From positions 1 through 47,430 of the forward strand of contig CALMPF010000004.1 of the NCBI GenBank assembly GCA_937871505.1: DNA of 47,430 nucleotides, given 5' to 3'. The first letter of the stretch is position 1, and every line of letters begins with the position of its first letter. Positions 33,759-44,464 of this stretch are shown here, in pieces. Source of the DNA: an uncultured Planctomycetia bacterium (GTDB lineage: Bacteria > Planctomycetota > Phycisphaerae > Phycisphaerales > SM1A02). The translations under genes were made by a program, and so were the position numbers. Under the pieces are notes generated by a model. The model worked only from the letters and a program-made list of their open reading frames with translations. It ran no database searches and had not been told where the DNA came from.

Positions 33759-34271
33759 ATGGCCAAGAAGACCCGCGGACGACGCGGACGCAAGCCCGCC
33801 GGAGCCTCCGGCAACGCACTCCAGACGCTCTCGATCGGCGAGCTCCAGGCTGAGATCTCTCGCCGCCAGCGCGGGGCGACCGCCATCGTCAAGCGCCGGG
33901 AGCGCCTCGCAGCGAAGCTCGCGGAGATCGATCGGCACCTCGTCAGCCTCGGGATCGAGCCCGGCTCCGCCGCTCCGCGCCGGGGCCCGGGGCGTCCCCG
34001 CGGATCGGGCGCCGCCGCCCGTCCGGCTGCGGCCGCCGTCGCCCGGCGCGGCAAGCGCGGACGGCGTCCCAAGAACGGACAGAGCCTCGTCGACGCCTTG
34101 CACAAGGTGATGACGGGCAAGACGCTCGGCGTCGCCGAGGCGGCGAAGGCGGTTCTCGACGAGGGCTACAAGACCAAGAGCTCCAACTTCAGGACCGTCG
34201 TCAACCAGACGCTTCTCGTGAACAAGGATCGGTTCAAGAAGGTCGAGCGCGGCCGCTACACCGCGAAGTGA
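33759..34271 (+). CDS. Basic histone-like / winged-helix nucleoid protein
   Basis: A 170-residue, highly basic protein. The N-terminus AKKTRGRRGRKPAGAS resembles AT-hook or H1-type tails. A coiled-coil-like part (SIGELQAEISRRQRGATAIV ... LAAKLAEIDRHLVSLG) is followed by a GRP-rich linker with two further AT-hook-like segments (RRGPGRPRGSG, RRGKRGRRPKNG). The C-terminal domain (LVDALHKVMTGKTLGVAEAA, then NFRTVVNQTLLVNKDRFKKV) looks like a small winged-helix DNA-binding domain. ATG 33759 is preceded by AAGGA. It is a single transcription unit downstream of parB. A role in nucleoid organisation is inferred from composition and motifs; regulatory alternatives remain. Confidence 0.8.
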   Translation: MAKKTRGRRGRKPAGASGNALQTLSIGELQAEISRRQRGATAIVKRRERLAAKLAEIDRHLVSLGIEPGSAAPRRGPGRPRGSGAAARPAAAAVARRGKRGRRPKNGQSLVDALHKVMTGKTLGVAEAAKAVLDEGYKTKSSNFRTVVNQTLLVNKDRFKKVERGRYTAK

Positions 34272-34351
34272 ACCGCGTTCGTCGAGACGGACGGGAAGCG
34301 AGATCGATCGGGCTCGAGCGGGCCTGATCTGGTCCGCTCAGGGTGGATCAC

Positions 34352-34393
34352 GCAGCCTGTGACGAGATCCGACGGGACTTCGTCACAGGCTGC
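34352..34393. terminator. 14-bp perfect hairpin between convergent genes
   Basis: GCAGCCTGTGACGA (34352-34365) pairs exactly with TCGTCACAGGCTGC (34380-34393) across a 14-nt loop. It sits midway between the stop of the histone-like gene and the stop of the convergent gmd, so a bidirectional terminator is likely. The arm shares CAGCCTGTG.CGA with the hairpin at 8401-8443. Confidence 0.7.
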
Positions 34394-34492
34394 TCGGACT
34401 TCGGTGCAGGTCGCTCGGCCGCGCGGAACGGCGGTGACGTCGCCGTGCTCCAGCGTGCGCCGCGCGCCGCCGGAGGGCCCGCCGGCAGCCGG

Positions 34493-35656
<1,164 letters not shown>

Positions 35657-35831
35657 TTACCGCCGGCGGCAGCGGCCGCGTCGGTCGGCACCGGCGGCAT
35701 GAGCGCTCCGCGTCCGACCTTCCTGTCGCAGGCAATCCCCGCGCGATCGCGCTTTCCGGTCGATCATGGGAGGGGCGCGAGCAGCGACGGCCGCGACTCC
35801 GGCCCTCGATCTCACGCTACCCTCTCCGCCC

Positions 35832-36839
35832 ATGGGCCAGCCCACGAAGACCGATCTCGCCGGTCGTCGCCTCGTCGTCACGGGCGGCGCGGGCTTCCTC
35901 GGCGCCGCGGTGATCGAGCGGCTCCGCGCCAGAGGGTGCCGGGAGATCTCCGTTCCGCGGAAGCGCGACTACGACCTGACGCGCGAGGCGGATGCGGCGC
36001 GGATGTACGCCGACCTTCGTCCCGACGTCGTGATTCACCTCGCCGCGGAGGTGGGGGGCATCGGCGCGAACATGGCCAATCCCGGACGCTACTTCTTCGC
36101 CAACATGGCGATGGCCCTGCACCTGATCGAGCAGGCGCGGGTCAATCGGATTGCGAAGTTCGTCCAGGTCGGCACGATCTGCGCGTACCCGAAGTTCACC
36201 CCGGTTCCCTTCCGGGAGGAGGAGCTCTGGAACGGATACCCGGAGGAGACCAACGCGCCGTACGGGATCGCGAAGAAGGCTGCGATGGTCATGCTCGATG
36301 GCTATCGGCGGCAGTACGGCCTCGCCGGGGCGTACGTGCTGCCGGTCAACCTCTACGGTCCGCGCGACAACTTCGATCTCGAGACCTCCCACGTGATCCC
36401 CGCCCTGATCCGGAAGTGCGTCTCAGCGGTCGACACCGGCGCCGCATCCATCGAGTGCTGGGGAACGGGGAGTGCCAGCCGGGAGTTTCTCTACGTCGAT
36501 GATGCCGCCGAGGGCGTCATCCGCGCCGCGGAATCGCTCGACGATCCGATCCCCGTGAACCTCGGGACGGGCATGGAGATCACCATTCGCGATCTCGTGG
36601 CGCTGATCGCGCGCCTTGTGGGCTTCTCCGGGGAGATCCGCTGGAACGCGTCGCGTCCCGACGGTCAGCCGCGCCGCTGTCTCGACACCGGCCGCGCTGC
36701 GGAGCTTCTCGGCTGGCGGGCCGCCGTCTCCTTCGAGGAGGGGCTGCGGCGCACGATCGAGTGGTGGCGCCGCGAGGGCGCCGGTGCCCGTCAGAGGCCG
36801 GGGCCTTCTCCGAGCTCAGCGCAGTGCGCGTCCTCCTGA
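35832..36839 (+). CDS. fcl: GDP-L-fucose synthase (epimerase/reductase)
   Basis: Converts GDP-4-keto-6-deoxymannose to GDP-L-fucose with NADPH. A 335-residue SDR protein: Rossmann loop [32 protein letters not shown], the active-site YxxxK in [32 protein letters not shown], and [14 protein letters not shown] match E. coli WcaG/Fcl closely. ATG 35832 is preferred; the 22-residue upstream extension lacks similarity. Its 3' end overlaps the glycosyltransferase start by 16 bases, so the two are probably translated from one message. With gmd, transcribed divergently 229 bp away, it makes the complete pathway from GDP-mannose. Confidence 0.95.
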   Translation: MGQPTKTDLAGRRLVVTGGAGFLGAAVIERLRARGCREISVPRKRDYDLTREADAARMYADLRPDVVIHLAAEVGGIGANMANPGRYFFANMAMALHLIEQARVNRIAKFVQVGTICAYPKFTPVPFREEELWNGYPEETNAPYGIAKKAAMVMLDGYRRQYGLAGAYVLPVNLYGPRDNFDLETSHVIPALIRKCVSAVDTGAASIECWGTGSASREFLYVDDAAEGVIRAAESLDDPIPVNLGTGMEITIRDLVALIARLVGFSGEIRWNASRPDGQPRRCLDTGRAAELLGWRAAVSFEEGLRRTIEWWRREGAGARQRPGPSPSSAQCASS

Positions 36840-38080
36840 TCAACCAGACGTACCACCCCGACGTCGCCGCGACGGCGCAGCACGCGCACGACCTTGCGCG
36901 GCACCTCGTCGCCCACGGGCACGAAGTCGAGGTGATCGCGTCGCGCAGCCTCTATGGCCACGCCGGGGCCGCGCTCGCCGCGCACGAGGTTGTCGACGGG
37001 ATCGAGATCCACCGGGTCGGCGTGAGCCTCTTCGGCAAGCGCGGAATCGCCGCCCGCGCGGCGGACTTCGCGCTCTTCTACGTCGCGGCCTCGATCAAGT
37101 CGCTCCAGGTGCGGCGCGCCGACGTCGTCGTCTGCCTGACGACGCCTCCCTTCATCTCGCTCGTGGGCATGATGCTCCGCGCCTTCCGCGGAAGCCGCTA
37201 CGTCCACTGGCTGATGGACATGTATCCAGACGTCGCCGTGGCGTGCGGGGTGCTCCGCCCGGGTTCGTTCGCGACCCGCGCCTTCGACGCCCTGAACCGC
37301 TGGACGCTCCGCGCGGCGGATCGGGTCGTGGTGCTGGGCCGGTGCATGCGCGAGCGCGTCCTCGCCAAGCTCGACGGCGGCGGTTCCTCGCGCCGCAGGA
37401 GCCGCAGCGTCGATCCGGCGCGCATCGTGCACATCGGAGTCTGGTCCGACCAAGCCGAGGTGCGGCCGGTTCCGCGGGAGGAGAACCCCTATCGGCGCGA
37501 GTGGGGACTCCGCGAGAGCTTCGTCGCGATGTACTCGGGCAACTTCGGCGTCGGACACGATGTCGAGACCATGCTCGCGGCGGCCGAACGGCTTCGCCAC
37601 GATCCCCGCATCCGCTTCGCCTTCGTCGGCGGAGGGAAGCGCAAGCCGGCCGTCGACGCCTTCGTCGCCGAGCGCCGTCTCGCGACCGCGGTCGTCGCCG
37701 GATACCAGCCGCGCGAACGGCTCGACGCGTCGCTGAGCTGCGCCGACGTCCATCTGGTCAGCCTCCGGGAAGGGCTCGAAGGGTGCATCGTCCCCTGCAA
37801 GCTCTTCGGGGCGATGGCCGCGGAGCGCCCGACGATCTTCATCGGCCATCCATCGAGCGAGATCGCCCGCGTGCTCGAGGAGCAGGAGGCCGGCCTCGTC
37901 GTTCGCGAGGGCGATGTCGATGGGCTGGTCGCGGCGCTCCGCGGGCTCGCGACCGAGCCCGAGCGGGCCCGGCAGCTCGGCGCCAACGCGCGGCGCGCCC
38001 TCGCCTCGGAGTACGCTCGTGAGCGCTCCTGCGAGGCGTGGCGCCGGCTCCTGGAGCGCGTCGTCGCCGAGGCCGCGTGA
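36824..38080 (+). CDS. Glycosyltransferase family 4 protein (WcaI-like)
   Basis: A 418-residue GT-B glycosyltransferase. The N-terminal Rossmann fold begins [20 protein letters not shown], with [20 protein letters not shown]; the C-terminal donor-binding half has [27 protein letters not shown] and [20 protein letters not shown], the usual nucleotide-sugar binding region. The start is a GTG at 36824 inside the end of fcl. Likely an EPS, O-antigen or colanic acid-type transferase acting at the inner face of the membrane; position next to gmd/fcl suggests GDP-fucose or GDP-mannose as donor, but this is inference. Confidence 0.88.
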   Translation: MRVLLINQTYHPDVAATAQHAHDLARHLVAHGHEVEVIASRSLYGHAGAALAAHEVVDGIEIHRVGVSLFGKRGIAARAADFALFYVAASIKSLQVRRADVVVCLTTPPFISLVGMMLRAFRGSRYVHWLMDMYPDVAVACGVLRPGSFATRAFDALNRWTLRAADRVVVLGRCMRERVLAKLDGGGSSRRRSRSVDPARIVHIGVWSDQAEVRPVPREENPYRREWGLRESFVAMYSGNFGVGHDVETMLAAAERLRHDPRIRFAFVGGGKRKPAVDAFVAERRLATAVVAGYQPRERLDASLSCADVHLVSLREGLEGCIVPCKLFGAMAAERPTIFIGHPSSEIARVLEEQEAGLVVREGDVDGLVAALRGLATEPERARQLGANARRALASEYARERSCEAWRRLLERVVAEAA

Positions 38081-38221
38081 GCGCCGCCGCGCCCGCGCGC
38101 GACGGGCGCCCGGGCGTCTCCGGCCCCACGCGGCGGCGGTGGCTTCAGGAGTCCGCCGACCGGTTCGCGCCGCGGACCTTCAAGGCTGCGCGCGGACTCC
38201 CGCCGACCTGTGACGGCCACC

Positions 38222-38836
38222 ATGCCAGGACCGCAGCACGATTCTCGCGAAGCCGCATCGTCGATCGGCGCTCCCGCGGCCGGTGGCGATCCGACCCTGC
38301 GCGCGGCCCGCCGCTCGCCGCACTCCGCAGGCCACAAGGCAGGACGGCTGCTCTGGGGACTCGTGCAGGCGACGCTCTTCCGCTGGTCGCCGCGTCCGTG
38401 CCATCGCTGGCGGGGCTGGCTCCTGCGACGCTTCGGCGCCGAGGTTGCCTCGACCGCGCGGGTCTACCCGCGCGCCCGGATCTGGGCGCCGTGGAACCTC
38501 CGCCTCGCCGCCTGCGCGACGATCGCCGACGACGTCGAGGTCTACTCCGTCGCGCCGATCTCCATCGGCGCCGAGAGCACGATCAGCCAGCGCAGCCATC
38601 TCTGCGCCGCGACGCACGACTTCGAACGGCGGTCGTTCCCGCTGCTGCCGCGGCCGATCGTCATCGGAGCGCGCTGCTGGATCGCGGCGGAGGTCTTCGT
38701 CGGTCCAGGCACCACGATCGCCGATGGCGTCGTCGTCGGCGCCCGCTCGGCGGTCTTCGGGGATCTCCCCGCGTGGACGCTCTGCGTCGGATCGCCCGCG
38801 CGGCCGGTGCGTCCGCGCATCCTCCGGGACGAGTGA
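38222..38836 (+). CDS. WcaF-type left-handed beta-helix acetyltransferase, copy 1
   Basis: A 204-residue hexapeptide-repeat acyltransferase. HRWRGWLLRRFGAEV is the N-terminal signature of this group; RIWAPWNLRLAACATIADDV, VYSVAPISIGAESTISQRSH, the catalytic-type His in LCAATHDF and IVIGARCWIAAEVFVGPGTT are the hexapeptide coils. WcaF-like enzymes O-acetylate polysaccharide precursors with acetyl-CoA. The start may be ATG 38222 or GTG 38210. It is the first of three such domains in the locus (also 40250-40732 and 40736-41419). Confidence 0.88.
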   Translation: MPGPQHDSREAASSIGAPAAGGDPTLRAARRSPHSAGHKAGRLLWGLVQATLFRWSPRPCHRWRGWLLRRFGAEVASTARVYPRARIWAPWNLRLAACATIADDVEVYSVAPISIGAESTISQRSHLCAATHDFERRSFPLLPRPIVIGARCWIAAEVFVGPGTTIADGVVVGARSAVFGDLPAWTLCVGSPARPVRPRILRDE

Positions 38837-38981
38837 GCGACCCGCGGTCGAGGTCCCCCCGCGGTCGATGTCCCCCCGCGGAGGGCGGCCGCCCGATCGG
38901 CCGCGATCGGAAGGTCCGCGGCCCGAGGGAGGTGTGCCGCGACGTGGAGTCCGCTGCGGCGACCGCCGCGGCAGCCGAGGG

Positions 38982-38996
38982 GCGCTGGAGCGTTCA
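38982..38996 (+). repeat. Dispersed motif GCGCTGKAGYGTYCA before the fusion gene
   Basis: GCGCTGGAGCGTTCA lies 21 bp upstream of the GTG of the glycosyltransferase-acetyltransferase gene, followed by CTTATACT, which could serve as a -10 element. Confidence 0.45.
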
Positions 38997-39016
38997 ACGC
39001 GCTCTTATACTCGCCG

Positions 39017-40732
39017 GTGACGATGACACCCGCGGCACCGCCATCGGAGCAGATCCGCGTCGCCGAGCGCGCGAGCGCTGCGCCGGAGGCGGATGACCGC
39101 GCCGCGTCGGCGGGGGGCTTCCCGCGGCGGGGGACCGTTCCGGTCTCGGTCGTGATCCTCACGCTCAACGAGGACGTGAACATCGCCGACTGCATCGCGT
39201 CCTGCGGCTGGTCGGATGACGTCCATGTCCTCGACTCCGGCTCCACCGACGCGACCGCGGCCGTCGCCGCGCGGCTGGGAGCGAGCGTGCACGTCAATCC
39301 GTTCCGGAGCTTCGGCGAGCAGCGCAACTGGGCGATCGACAACATCCCCATGCGCCACGACTGGATCTTCCACCTCGACGCCGACGAGCGATTCACGCCC
39401 GAGCTCGTCGCCGCGATGCGCTCGTTGATCGCCGGCGATCCCCCCGAGGCGGGCTTCCACGTTCCGCAGAAGCTGATGTTCATGGGGCGATGGCTCCGCC
39501 ACGCGGGCGCCTCGACGCAGATGCGGCTCTTTCATCGTCGCAGGATGCGCTTCTGCGACTACGGCCACGGTCAGCGCGAGCTGACCGAGGGCACCGTCGG
39601 GGAGCTCCGGGCGCCGTACCTGCACTTCGCCTTCAGCAAGGGGCTCTTCGACTGGTTCGAGAAGCACAACCGCTACAGCTCGCTTGAGGCGCTCCAGGCC
39701 GTCAATCGCGGGACGCACATCCGCTTCCGCGAGCTCTTCGCCTCCGATCGCGTGAAGCGATGGCGGGCGTGGAAGGACTTCGGGTACCGCCTTCCGTTCC
39801 GAGCTCAGCTCCGCTGGCTCTACATGCTCTTCGTCACCGGCGGGATTCTCGACGGTCGCGCCGGCTTCACCTACGCGAGCCTGATTGCGACCTACGAGAC
39901 GATGACCTCGCTGAAGCTCCGTCTCCTGCGAGCGCAGCGCGCCGGCTCGCACGCGGACTTCGAGCGCGACACCGTGCCGCGCGCGCAGCAGATGCTCTCC
40001 GCGGCGACGCTCTCCGGCGAGGAAGCGCTCGCGCGGAAGGGGGATCGACACCGTCAGCTCGTTGCGGCCCCGCCGGAGCCCGTCTCGAATGGACGCGCTT
40101 CGGGCGAGCTGACCGCCCCCGCGCGCGGTCCGACGGGGGCGGCCGCCGCAGGGCCCGCGGGAACCAACGGAGCGGTCGCGCACCAGGCCGACATCCTCCA
40201 GATGCGTCCCGAGGCGAGCCCGTGGACGTTCCGCGAGAAGGTCGGCCGCGCCATCTGGATGCTGATCGGCAGGCCGATCTTCCGCATCAGCTTCCACAAC
40301 TGGTACCCCTTCCGGGCCTGGCTGCTGCGGCGCTTCGGGGCGAAGGTCGGAAAGGGCGTCGCGCTGCGCCCCACGGTCAGCATCGAGGTCCCGTGGATGT
40401 GCGAGATCGACGACGACGCGACCGTTGGAGATCACGCGATCCTCTATTCGCTCGGGACGATCCGGATCGGCAAGCGGGCGATCATCAGCCAGTACGCCCA
40501 CCTCTGCGCGGGAACCCACGACTACACGGACCACACGTTCAAGCTCATCCGGGCGCCGATCATCGTCGAGGACGATGTCTGGATCGGAGCCGACGCGTTC
40601 GTCGGTCCCGGCGTTCGCGTCGGAAGGCTCAGCGTGCTGGGGGCGCGATCGAGCACGTACAAGGACCTTCCGCCCCAGCAGGTCTGCGTCGGAAACCCCG
40701 CCAAGCCGATCAAGCGTCGCGAGCTCCGCTGA
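39017..40732 (+). CDS. Bifunctional fusion: family 2 glycosyltransferase plus WcaF-type acetyltransferase
   Basis: A 571-residue protein joining two enzymes. Residues about 40-330 are a GT2 domain of the WaaE/KdtX type: VSVVILTLNEDVNIADCIAS, DDVHVLDSGSTDAT, FGEQRNWAIDNIP, the DxD-bearing WIFHLDADERF, and FAFSKGLFDWFEKHNRYS. After a Gly/Ala-rich linker (about 345-395), residues 400-571 form a left-handed beta-helix acetyltransferase (FRAWLLRRFGAKVGKGVALR, ISQYAHLCAGTHDYTDHTFK, IIVEDDVWIGADAFVGPGVR). Start GTG 39017, or ATG 39023. Fusion implies sequential transfer and O-acetylation of the same sugar. The next acetyltransferase gene starts three bases after the stop. Confidence 0.9.
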   Translation: MTMTPAAPPSEQIRVAERASAAPEADDRAASAGGFPRRGTVPVSVVILTLNEDVNIADCIASCGWSDDVHVLDSGSTDATAAVAARLGASVHVNPFRSFGEQRNWAIDNIPMRHDWIFHLDADERFTPELVAAMRSLIAGDPPEAGFHVPQKLMFMGRWLRHAGASTQMRLFHRRRMRFCDYGHGQRELTEGTVGELRAPYLHFAFSKGLFDWFEKHNRYSSLEALQAVNRGTHIRFRELFASDRVKRWRAWKDFGYRLPFRAQLRWLYMLFVTGGILDGRAGFTYASLIATYETMTSLKLRLLRAQRAGSHADFERDTVPRAQQMLSAATLSGEEALARKGDRHRQLVAAPPEPVSNGRASGELTAPARGPTGAAAAGPAGTNGAVAHQADILQMRPEASPWTFREKVGRAIWMLIGRPIFRISFHNWYPFRAWLLRRFGAKVGKGVALRPTVSIEVPWMCEIDDDATVGDHAILYSLGTIRIGKRAIISQYAHLCAGTHDYTDHTFKLIRAPIIVEDDVWIGADAFVGPGVRVGRLSVLGARSSTYKDLPPQQVCVGNPAKPIKRRELR

Positions 40733-40735
40733 GCC

Positions 40736-41419
40736 ATGAGCCTCGAGCACCCGCGGAACGACGTCCCGAAGCACGCGGTCGATCGGCGCGACGGCGCTGC
40801 GGCTCCGCTTCCCGCCGGGAGCGCCGAGACGACCAGCGTTCCGCCGCCGAGGCACCGGATCTTCCTTCCGAGCACGGGCGTCGAGCGGTTTCGCGCGATG
40901 CTCTGGTCAGGCGCACGGGCCACGCTCTTCCGCTGCTCGCCGCCCTTCATGAACCGCTGGCGCGTCTGGCTCCTCCGGCGCTTCGGCGCCCGCGTCGGCC
41001 GCGGCGTCTCGATCGACCCCTCGGTCATCGTGCGCTATCCATGGCGGCTCGCGATCGCCGATGGATGCGTGATCGCGCACCGCGTCATCCTCGACTGCAT
41101 GGGCGAGATCGCCGTCGGCGCCCGGACGCGGATCTCGCAGTACGCCCATCTCTGCGCCGGAACCCACGACTACACCCGGCCCGACATGCAGATCGTCCGC
41201 CGCCCGATCACCGTCGGTGCCGACGTCTGGATCGCCGCGGACGTCTTCGTCGGTCCGGGAGTGACCGTCGCCGACGGAACCGTTGTCGCGGCGCGCTCGA
41301 GCGTCTTCCACGATCTCCCCGACGGGGTGATCGCGGCGGGCGAGCCGGCGACGGTGCGGCGGGAGCGGGCGGCACGGTCGTCGCCGACGGACGCGGCCGC
41401 CCGCCCGGTCCGGTCGTGA
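40736..41419 (+). CDS. WcaF-type left-handed beta-helix acetyltransferase, copy 2
   Basis: A 227-residue hexapeptide-repeat acyltransferase with MNRWRVWLLRRFGARVGRGV, then YPWRLAIADGCVIAHRVILD, ISQYAHLCAGTHDYTRPDMQ and ITVGADVWIAADVFVGPGVT. The core is closest to the acetyltransferase half of the preceding fusion protein, sharing ISQYAHLCAGTHDYT, so the two probably arose by duplication. The gene starts three bases after the fusion gene and is co-transcribed with it. Likely O-acetylates the polysaccharide made by this locus. Confidence 0.9.
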   Translation: MSLEHPRNDVPKHAVDRRDGAAAPLPAGSAETTSVPPPRHRIFLPSTGVERFRAMLWSGARATLFRCSPPFMNRWRVWLLRRFGARVGRGVSIDPSVIVRYPWRLAIADGCVIAHRVILDCMGEIAVGARTRISQYAHLCAGTHDYTRPDMQIVRRPITVGADVWIAADVFVGPGVTVADGTVVAARSSVFHDLPDGVIAAGEPATVRRERAARSSPTDAAARPVRS

Positions 41420-41616
41420 GCGCGGTCGCGGGTCGGTGCTCCGGCATGTCTCGCCGCGGGCGGACGGCTCGGCGAGGGTGCGAGCAGACCCGGACCGTCG
41501 CGGCCGCCCGCTGCGCCACGCCGCAGCGCGGGCCATTCTCCGGATATCTTCGTCGTCCGTCGCGCGGCGGTACCTCGATCGCCCGCGAATGCCGCTCAAC
41601 GCCCTCAGGAGTCTCC

Positions 41617-42684
41617 ATGCGCTCTCGCTCCCCTGCCTCTCGCCGCCTGCTTCGCTCGCAGCTCGTCGGCCCCTGCGCCGGCTTCGCGGTCGCCGCGACC
41701 GCCGGCGCCGCCGGGATCGTCTCGTTCACGATCGACACCGCCGCGAGCAGCTCGAGCACTTCGCTGGAGCTTGCCGCACCGCTGGCGGGGACCTTCATCG
41801 GCGACTTCGATCAGGAGTCCAACCCCGGGGGCACGAAGACCATCCCGGGGCTCTTCGGCGGCGGCACGACCAACACGCCGATCGGGTACAGCGCGACGCT
41901 CTCGATCGGAGGCGACTCGACCGCGCCCCCGGCGGGGGGGTTCATCGCGACGATCGATCTTGCGTCGCTTTCGATCAGCTTTGATGGCCTCGTCCTGGAC
42001 TTCCTCGGAGGCGTTCCATTCTCGGTCGGAACGACGTTGGCGATCAACTACAACAACTTCCACACGCTCCAGCCGACGGCGATCTTCCCCGGCGGGTTCA
42101 CGATTCCGCTTCCGCTTCCGATCGGCGCCACCATCTCGTCCATTGTCGCGTCGCAGAGCGGTCCGTCCTTCGGGGCGCTCCTTCCGCTCGGCGCCGGCGT
42201 CTACTCGGTGAACGCCATCGTTCCCGTCGATCTCGAGGTCATCGCGATCGTCGGCGGCGAACCGATCGGCGGCGGTGGCGGGTTGCCGGGCGTCCTTCCG
42301 ATCGTCGGAACGCTCTCCGTCGCGGGGGCGCCGACCTTCACGGCATCGATCGCCGTTGCGCTGGACGAGTCGACGCCGGTCGAGATCGACGCGATCAACG
42401 CATTTCCGGTTCCGATCCCGACCGTCTTGCCGCCGGGAGGCACCGCGAACGTGCTGCTCGACGGAGCCATCTCCGCCATCGGCATCGAGGCAGGCATCGA
42501 TCTCGTGCTCGTCGCGGCCGGGGTCGAGTGTCCCTTCGCCGATCTCAACTGCGACGGCGTGGTGAACCCGGCGGACCTCGCGATCCTCATCGGCGCCTGG
42601 GGAGGGCGCGGCGCCGCCGACCTCGACCAGGACGGCGTCGTCGACGGAACCGATCTCGGGCTGCTGCTGGCGGCGTGGAAGTAG
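41617..42684 (+). CDS. Exported beta-rich protein with C-terminal dockerin-like pair
   Basis: A 355-residue protein from ATG 41617 with AGGAG six bases upstream. A signal peptide (SRRLLRSQLVGPCAGFAVAA, cleavage near AGAAG) is followed by a beta-rich domain, low in charge and Cys, with a TSLELAAPLAGTFIGDFDQE opening and many IPLPLPIG / PVPIPTVLPPGG turns. The C-terminus holds two dockerin-like loops (ADLNCDGVVNPADLAIL, ADLDQDGVVDGTDLGLLL). I recognise no enzymatic domain. It is a single unit between the polysaccharide locus and cysS; probably a surface protein attached through the dockerin pair. Confidence 0.88.
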   Translation: MRSRSPASRRLLRSQLVGPCAGFAVAATAGAAGIVSFTIDTAASSSSTSLELAAPLAGTFIGDFDQESNPGGTKTIPGLFGGGTTNTPIGYSATLSIGGDSTAPPAGGFIATIDLASLSISFDGLVLDFLGGVPFSVGTTLAINYNNFHTLQPTAIFPGGFTIPLPLPIGATISSIVASQSGPSFGALLPLGAGVYSVNAIVPVDLEVIAIVGGEPIGGGGGLPGVLPIVGTLSVAGAPTFTASIAVALDESTPVEIDAINAFPVPIPTVLPPGGTANVLLDGAISAIGIEAGIDLVLVAAGVECPFADLNCDGVVNPADLAILIGAWGGRGAADLDQDGVVDGTDLGLLLAAWK

Positions 42685-42901
42685 CGCGCCCCACGTCCGT
42701 CGCGCGCGTCGACGCGCTGAGCCGCGCGTCGTCGTTCGCCGGTCTCGCGTCGGCTCCCGGCTCCGGTCGCCGCCTCTCGACGCCCGGCGAGCCTCCAGCA
42801 TGCAAGCGAACTGCGATCGGCCCCGCGGCGCGGTCGCAGGTCGCGGAGCGCGATCCCGGCGCGGCGCCGCCTCCACCTCCGCTGTCACTCACTTCCATCC
42901 C

Positions 42902-44464
42902 GTGCGCCTCTACAACACACTCACCAAGTCGATCGAGCCGTTCCGTCCACTGGATCCGGATGGACGGAGGGTCACGTTCTACTCCTGCGGTCCGACCGTC
43001 TACGACTTCGCGCACATCGGCAACTTCCGCTCGTTCCTGAACGCGGATGTGCTGCGGCGGACGCTCGAGCTGCTCGGCTTCGAGGTCCGCCACGTGATGA
43101 ACATCACCGACGTCGGTCACATGACCGACGACAGCGGCGAGAGCGGCGAGGACCGGATGGAGGTCGCGAGCAAGCGGCTTGCGGCGGCGAAGAAGTCGGG
43201 GACGCTTCCGCCCGGGACCGATCTCGATCCGGCGGATCCCTGCGCGATCGCCGCCTTCTACGCCGAGGCGTTCATCGCGGATGGCCGCACGCTCGGTCTC
43301 AAGGTCGCGGAAGAGTCCGAGCGCAGCCCGGAACTGATGCCCCGCCCGACGCAGTTCATCCCGCAGATGATCGAGCTCGTCGAACGGCTCATCGCCGGCG
43401 GCCACGCATACGTCGCCTCGGACGGCGTGGTCTACTTCGATGTCCGCAGCTTTCCCGCGTACGGCGCCCTCAGCGGCAACACGCTGGACGCGCTGCGCGA
43501 GGCGGCGGGCGGCCGCGTGAGCGAGTCGAACCAGGCTCTCAAACGCCATCCTGCGGACTTCATGCTCTGGAAGCCGGATCCGCGGCATCTGATGCGCTGG
43601 CCGAGTCCCTGGGGCGAGGGATATCCGGGCTGGCACCTCGAGTGCAGCGTGATGGCGGAGCTGCTCCTCGCCGGAGGGATCCCGGCGTCATCCGAGGCGA
43701 TGATCGACCTGCACTCGGGGGGCGAGGACAACATCTTCCCGCATCACGAGTGCGAGATCGCCCAGAGCTGCGCCGGAAGCGGGCGCCCGGGCTTCGCGCG
43801 GCACTGGTTTCACACCCGGCATCTGATCGTCGAGGGCGAGAAGATGTCGAAGAGCAAGGGCAACTTCTTCACCGTGCGCGATCTGCTGGCGAAGGGGGCG
43901 ACGCCGGCGGCGATCCGGCTCGAGCTGATTCGGACGCACTACCGGATCAACGCCAACTTCACGCTTCAGGGAGTGCGCGACTGCCAGCGGCAGATCGACC
44001 GCTGGGCGCGCGCCGCGGCGTGGCTCGAGCGTCACCGCGACGCGCCGGTCGGCGCCCCGGGGCCGCTGCGCACCGCGCTCGAGGTGTTCACCGCCGCGCT
44101 TGCGGATGACCTCAACGTCGCCCGCGCCATCGGCGTGCTCAACGAGGCCGTCGGCGCGATCGCGGTCGATGCGCCTCCCGCGCCGCCGGCGCCGGGCGCC
44201 GGGGCGCTGACGCTCGCCGACGAGCTCGAAGCGCTGCATGCGATGGACTCCGTCCTCGGCGTCCTGGAGCGCAACGTCGTCGCCGCCGGCGCCACCGACG
44301 ATGCGGCCACGGCGGAGATCGAGGCCCTGATCGCCCGTCGCTCAGCGGCCCGGGCGGCGCGGGACTTTGCGGAGAGCGACCGCGTCCGCGATGCGCTGCT
44401 CGCCATGGGCATCGCGATCAAGGACGGTCCCCAGGGAACCACCTGGTCGCGGACGGTCCGGTGA
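42902..44464 (+). CDS. cysS: Cysteinyl-tRNA synthetase
   Basis: Class I aminoacyl-tRNA synthetase charging tRNA-Cys. About 520 residues from GTG 42902: RLYNTLTKSIEPF, zinc ligand Cys29 in YSCGPTVYD, HIGH-type motif as HIGN (38-41), GWHLECSVM, HHECEIAQS for the other zinc ligands, and GEKMSKSKGNFFT as the KMSKS loop. The helical C-terminal domain (DDLNVARAIGVLNEAV ... RAARDFAESDRVRDALLAMG) is complete. An in-frame ATG at 42800 would add 34 non-conserved Arg/Ala-rich residues; family alignment favours the GTG. The stop overlaps the next gene's GTG (GTGA), so the pair is coupled. Confidence 0.95.
   Translation: MRLYNTLTKSIEPFRPLDPDGRRVTFYSCGPTVYDFAHIGNFRSFLNADVLRRTLELLGFEVRHVMNITDVGHMTDDSGESGEDRMEVASKRLAAAKKSGTLPPGTDLDPADPCAIAAFYAEAFIADGRTLGLKVAEESERSPELMPRPTQFIPQMIELVERLIAGGHAYVASDGVVYFDVRSFPAYGALSGNTLDALREAAGGRVSESNQALKRHPADFMLWKPDPRHLMRWPSPWGEGYPGWHLECSVMAELLLAGGIPASSEAMIDLHSGGEDNIFPHHECEIAQSCAGSGRPGFARHWFHTRHLIVEGEKMSKSKGNFFTVRDLLAKGATPAAIRLELIRTHYRINANFTLQGVRDCQRQIDRWARAAAWLERHRDAPVGAPGPLRTALEVFTAALADDLNVARAIGVLNEAVGAIAVDAPPAPPAPGAGALTLADELEALHAMDSVLGVLERNVVAAGATDDAATAEIEALIARRSAARAARDFAESDRVRDALLAMGIAIKDGPQGTTWSRTVR

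Noticed and set aside
39005..40855. 616-codon minus-strand frame opposite the fusion glycosyltransferase
   Set aside because: Antisense shadow caused by strong GC3 bias; the product has no family features.
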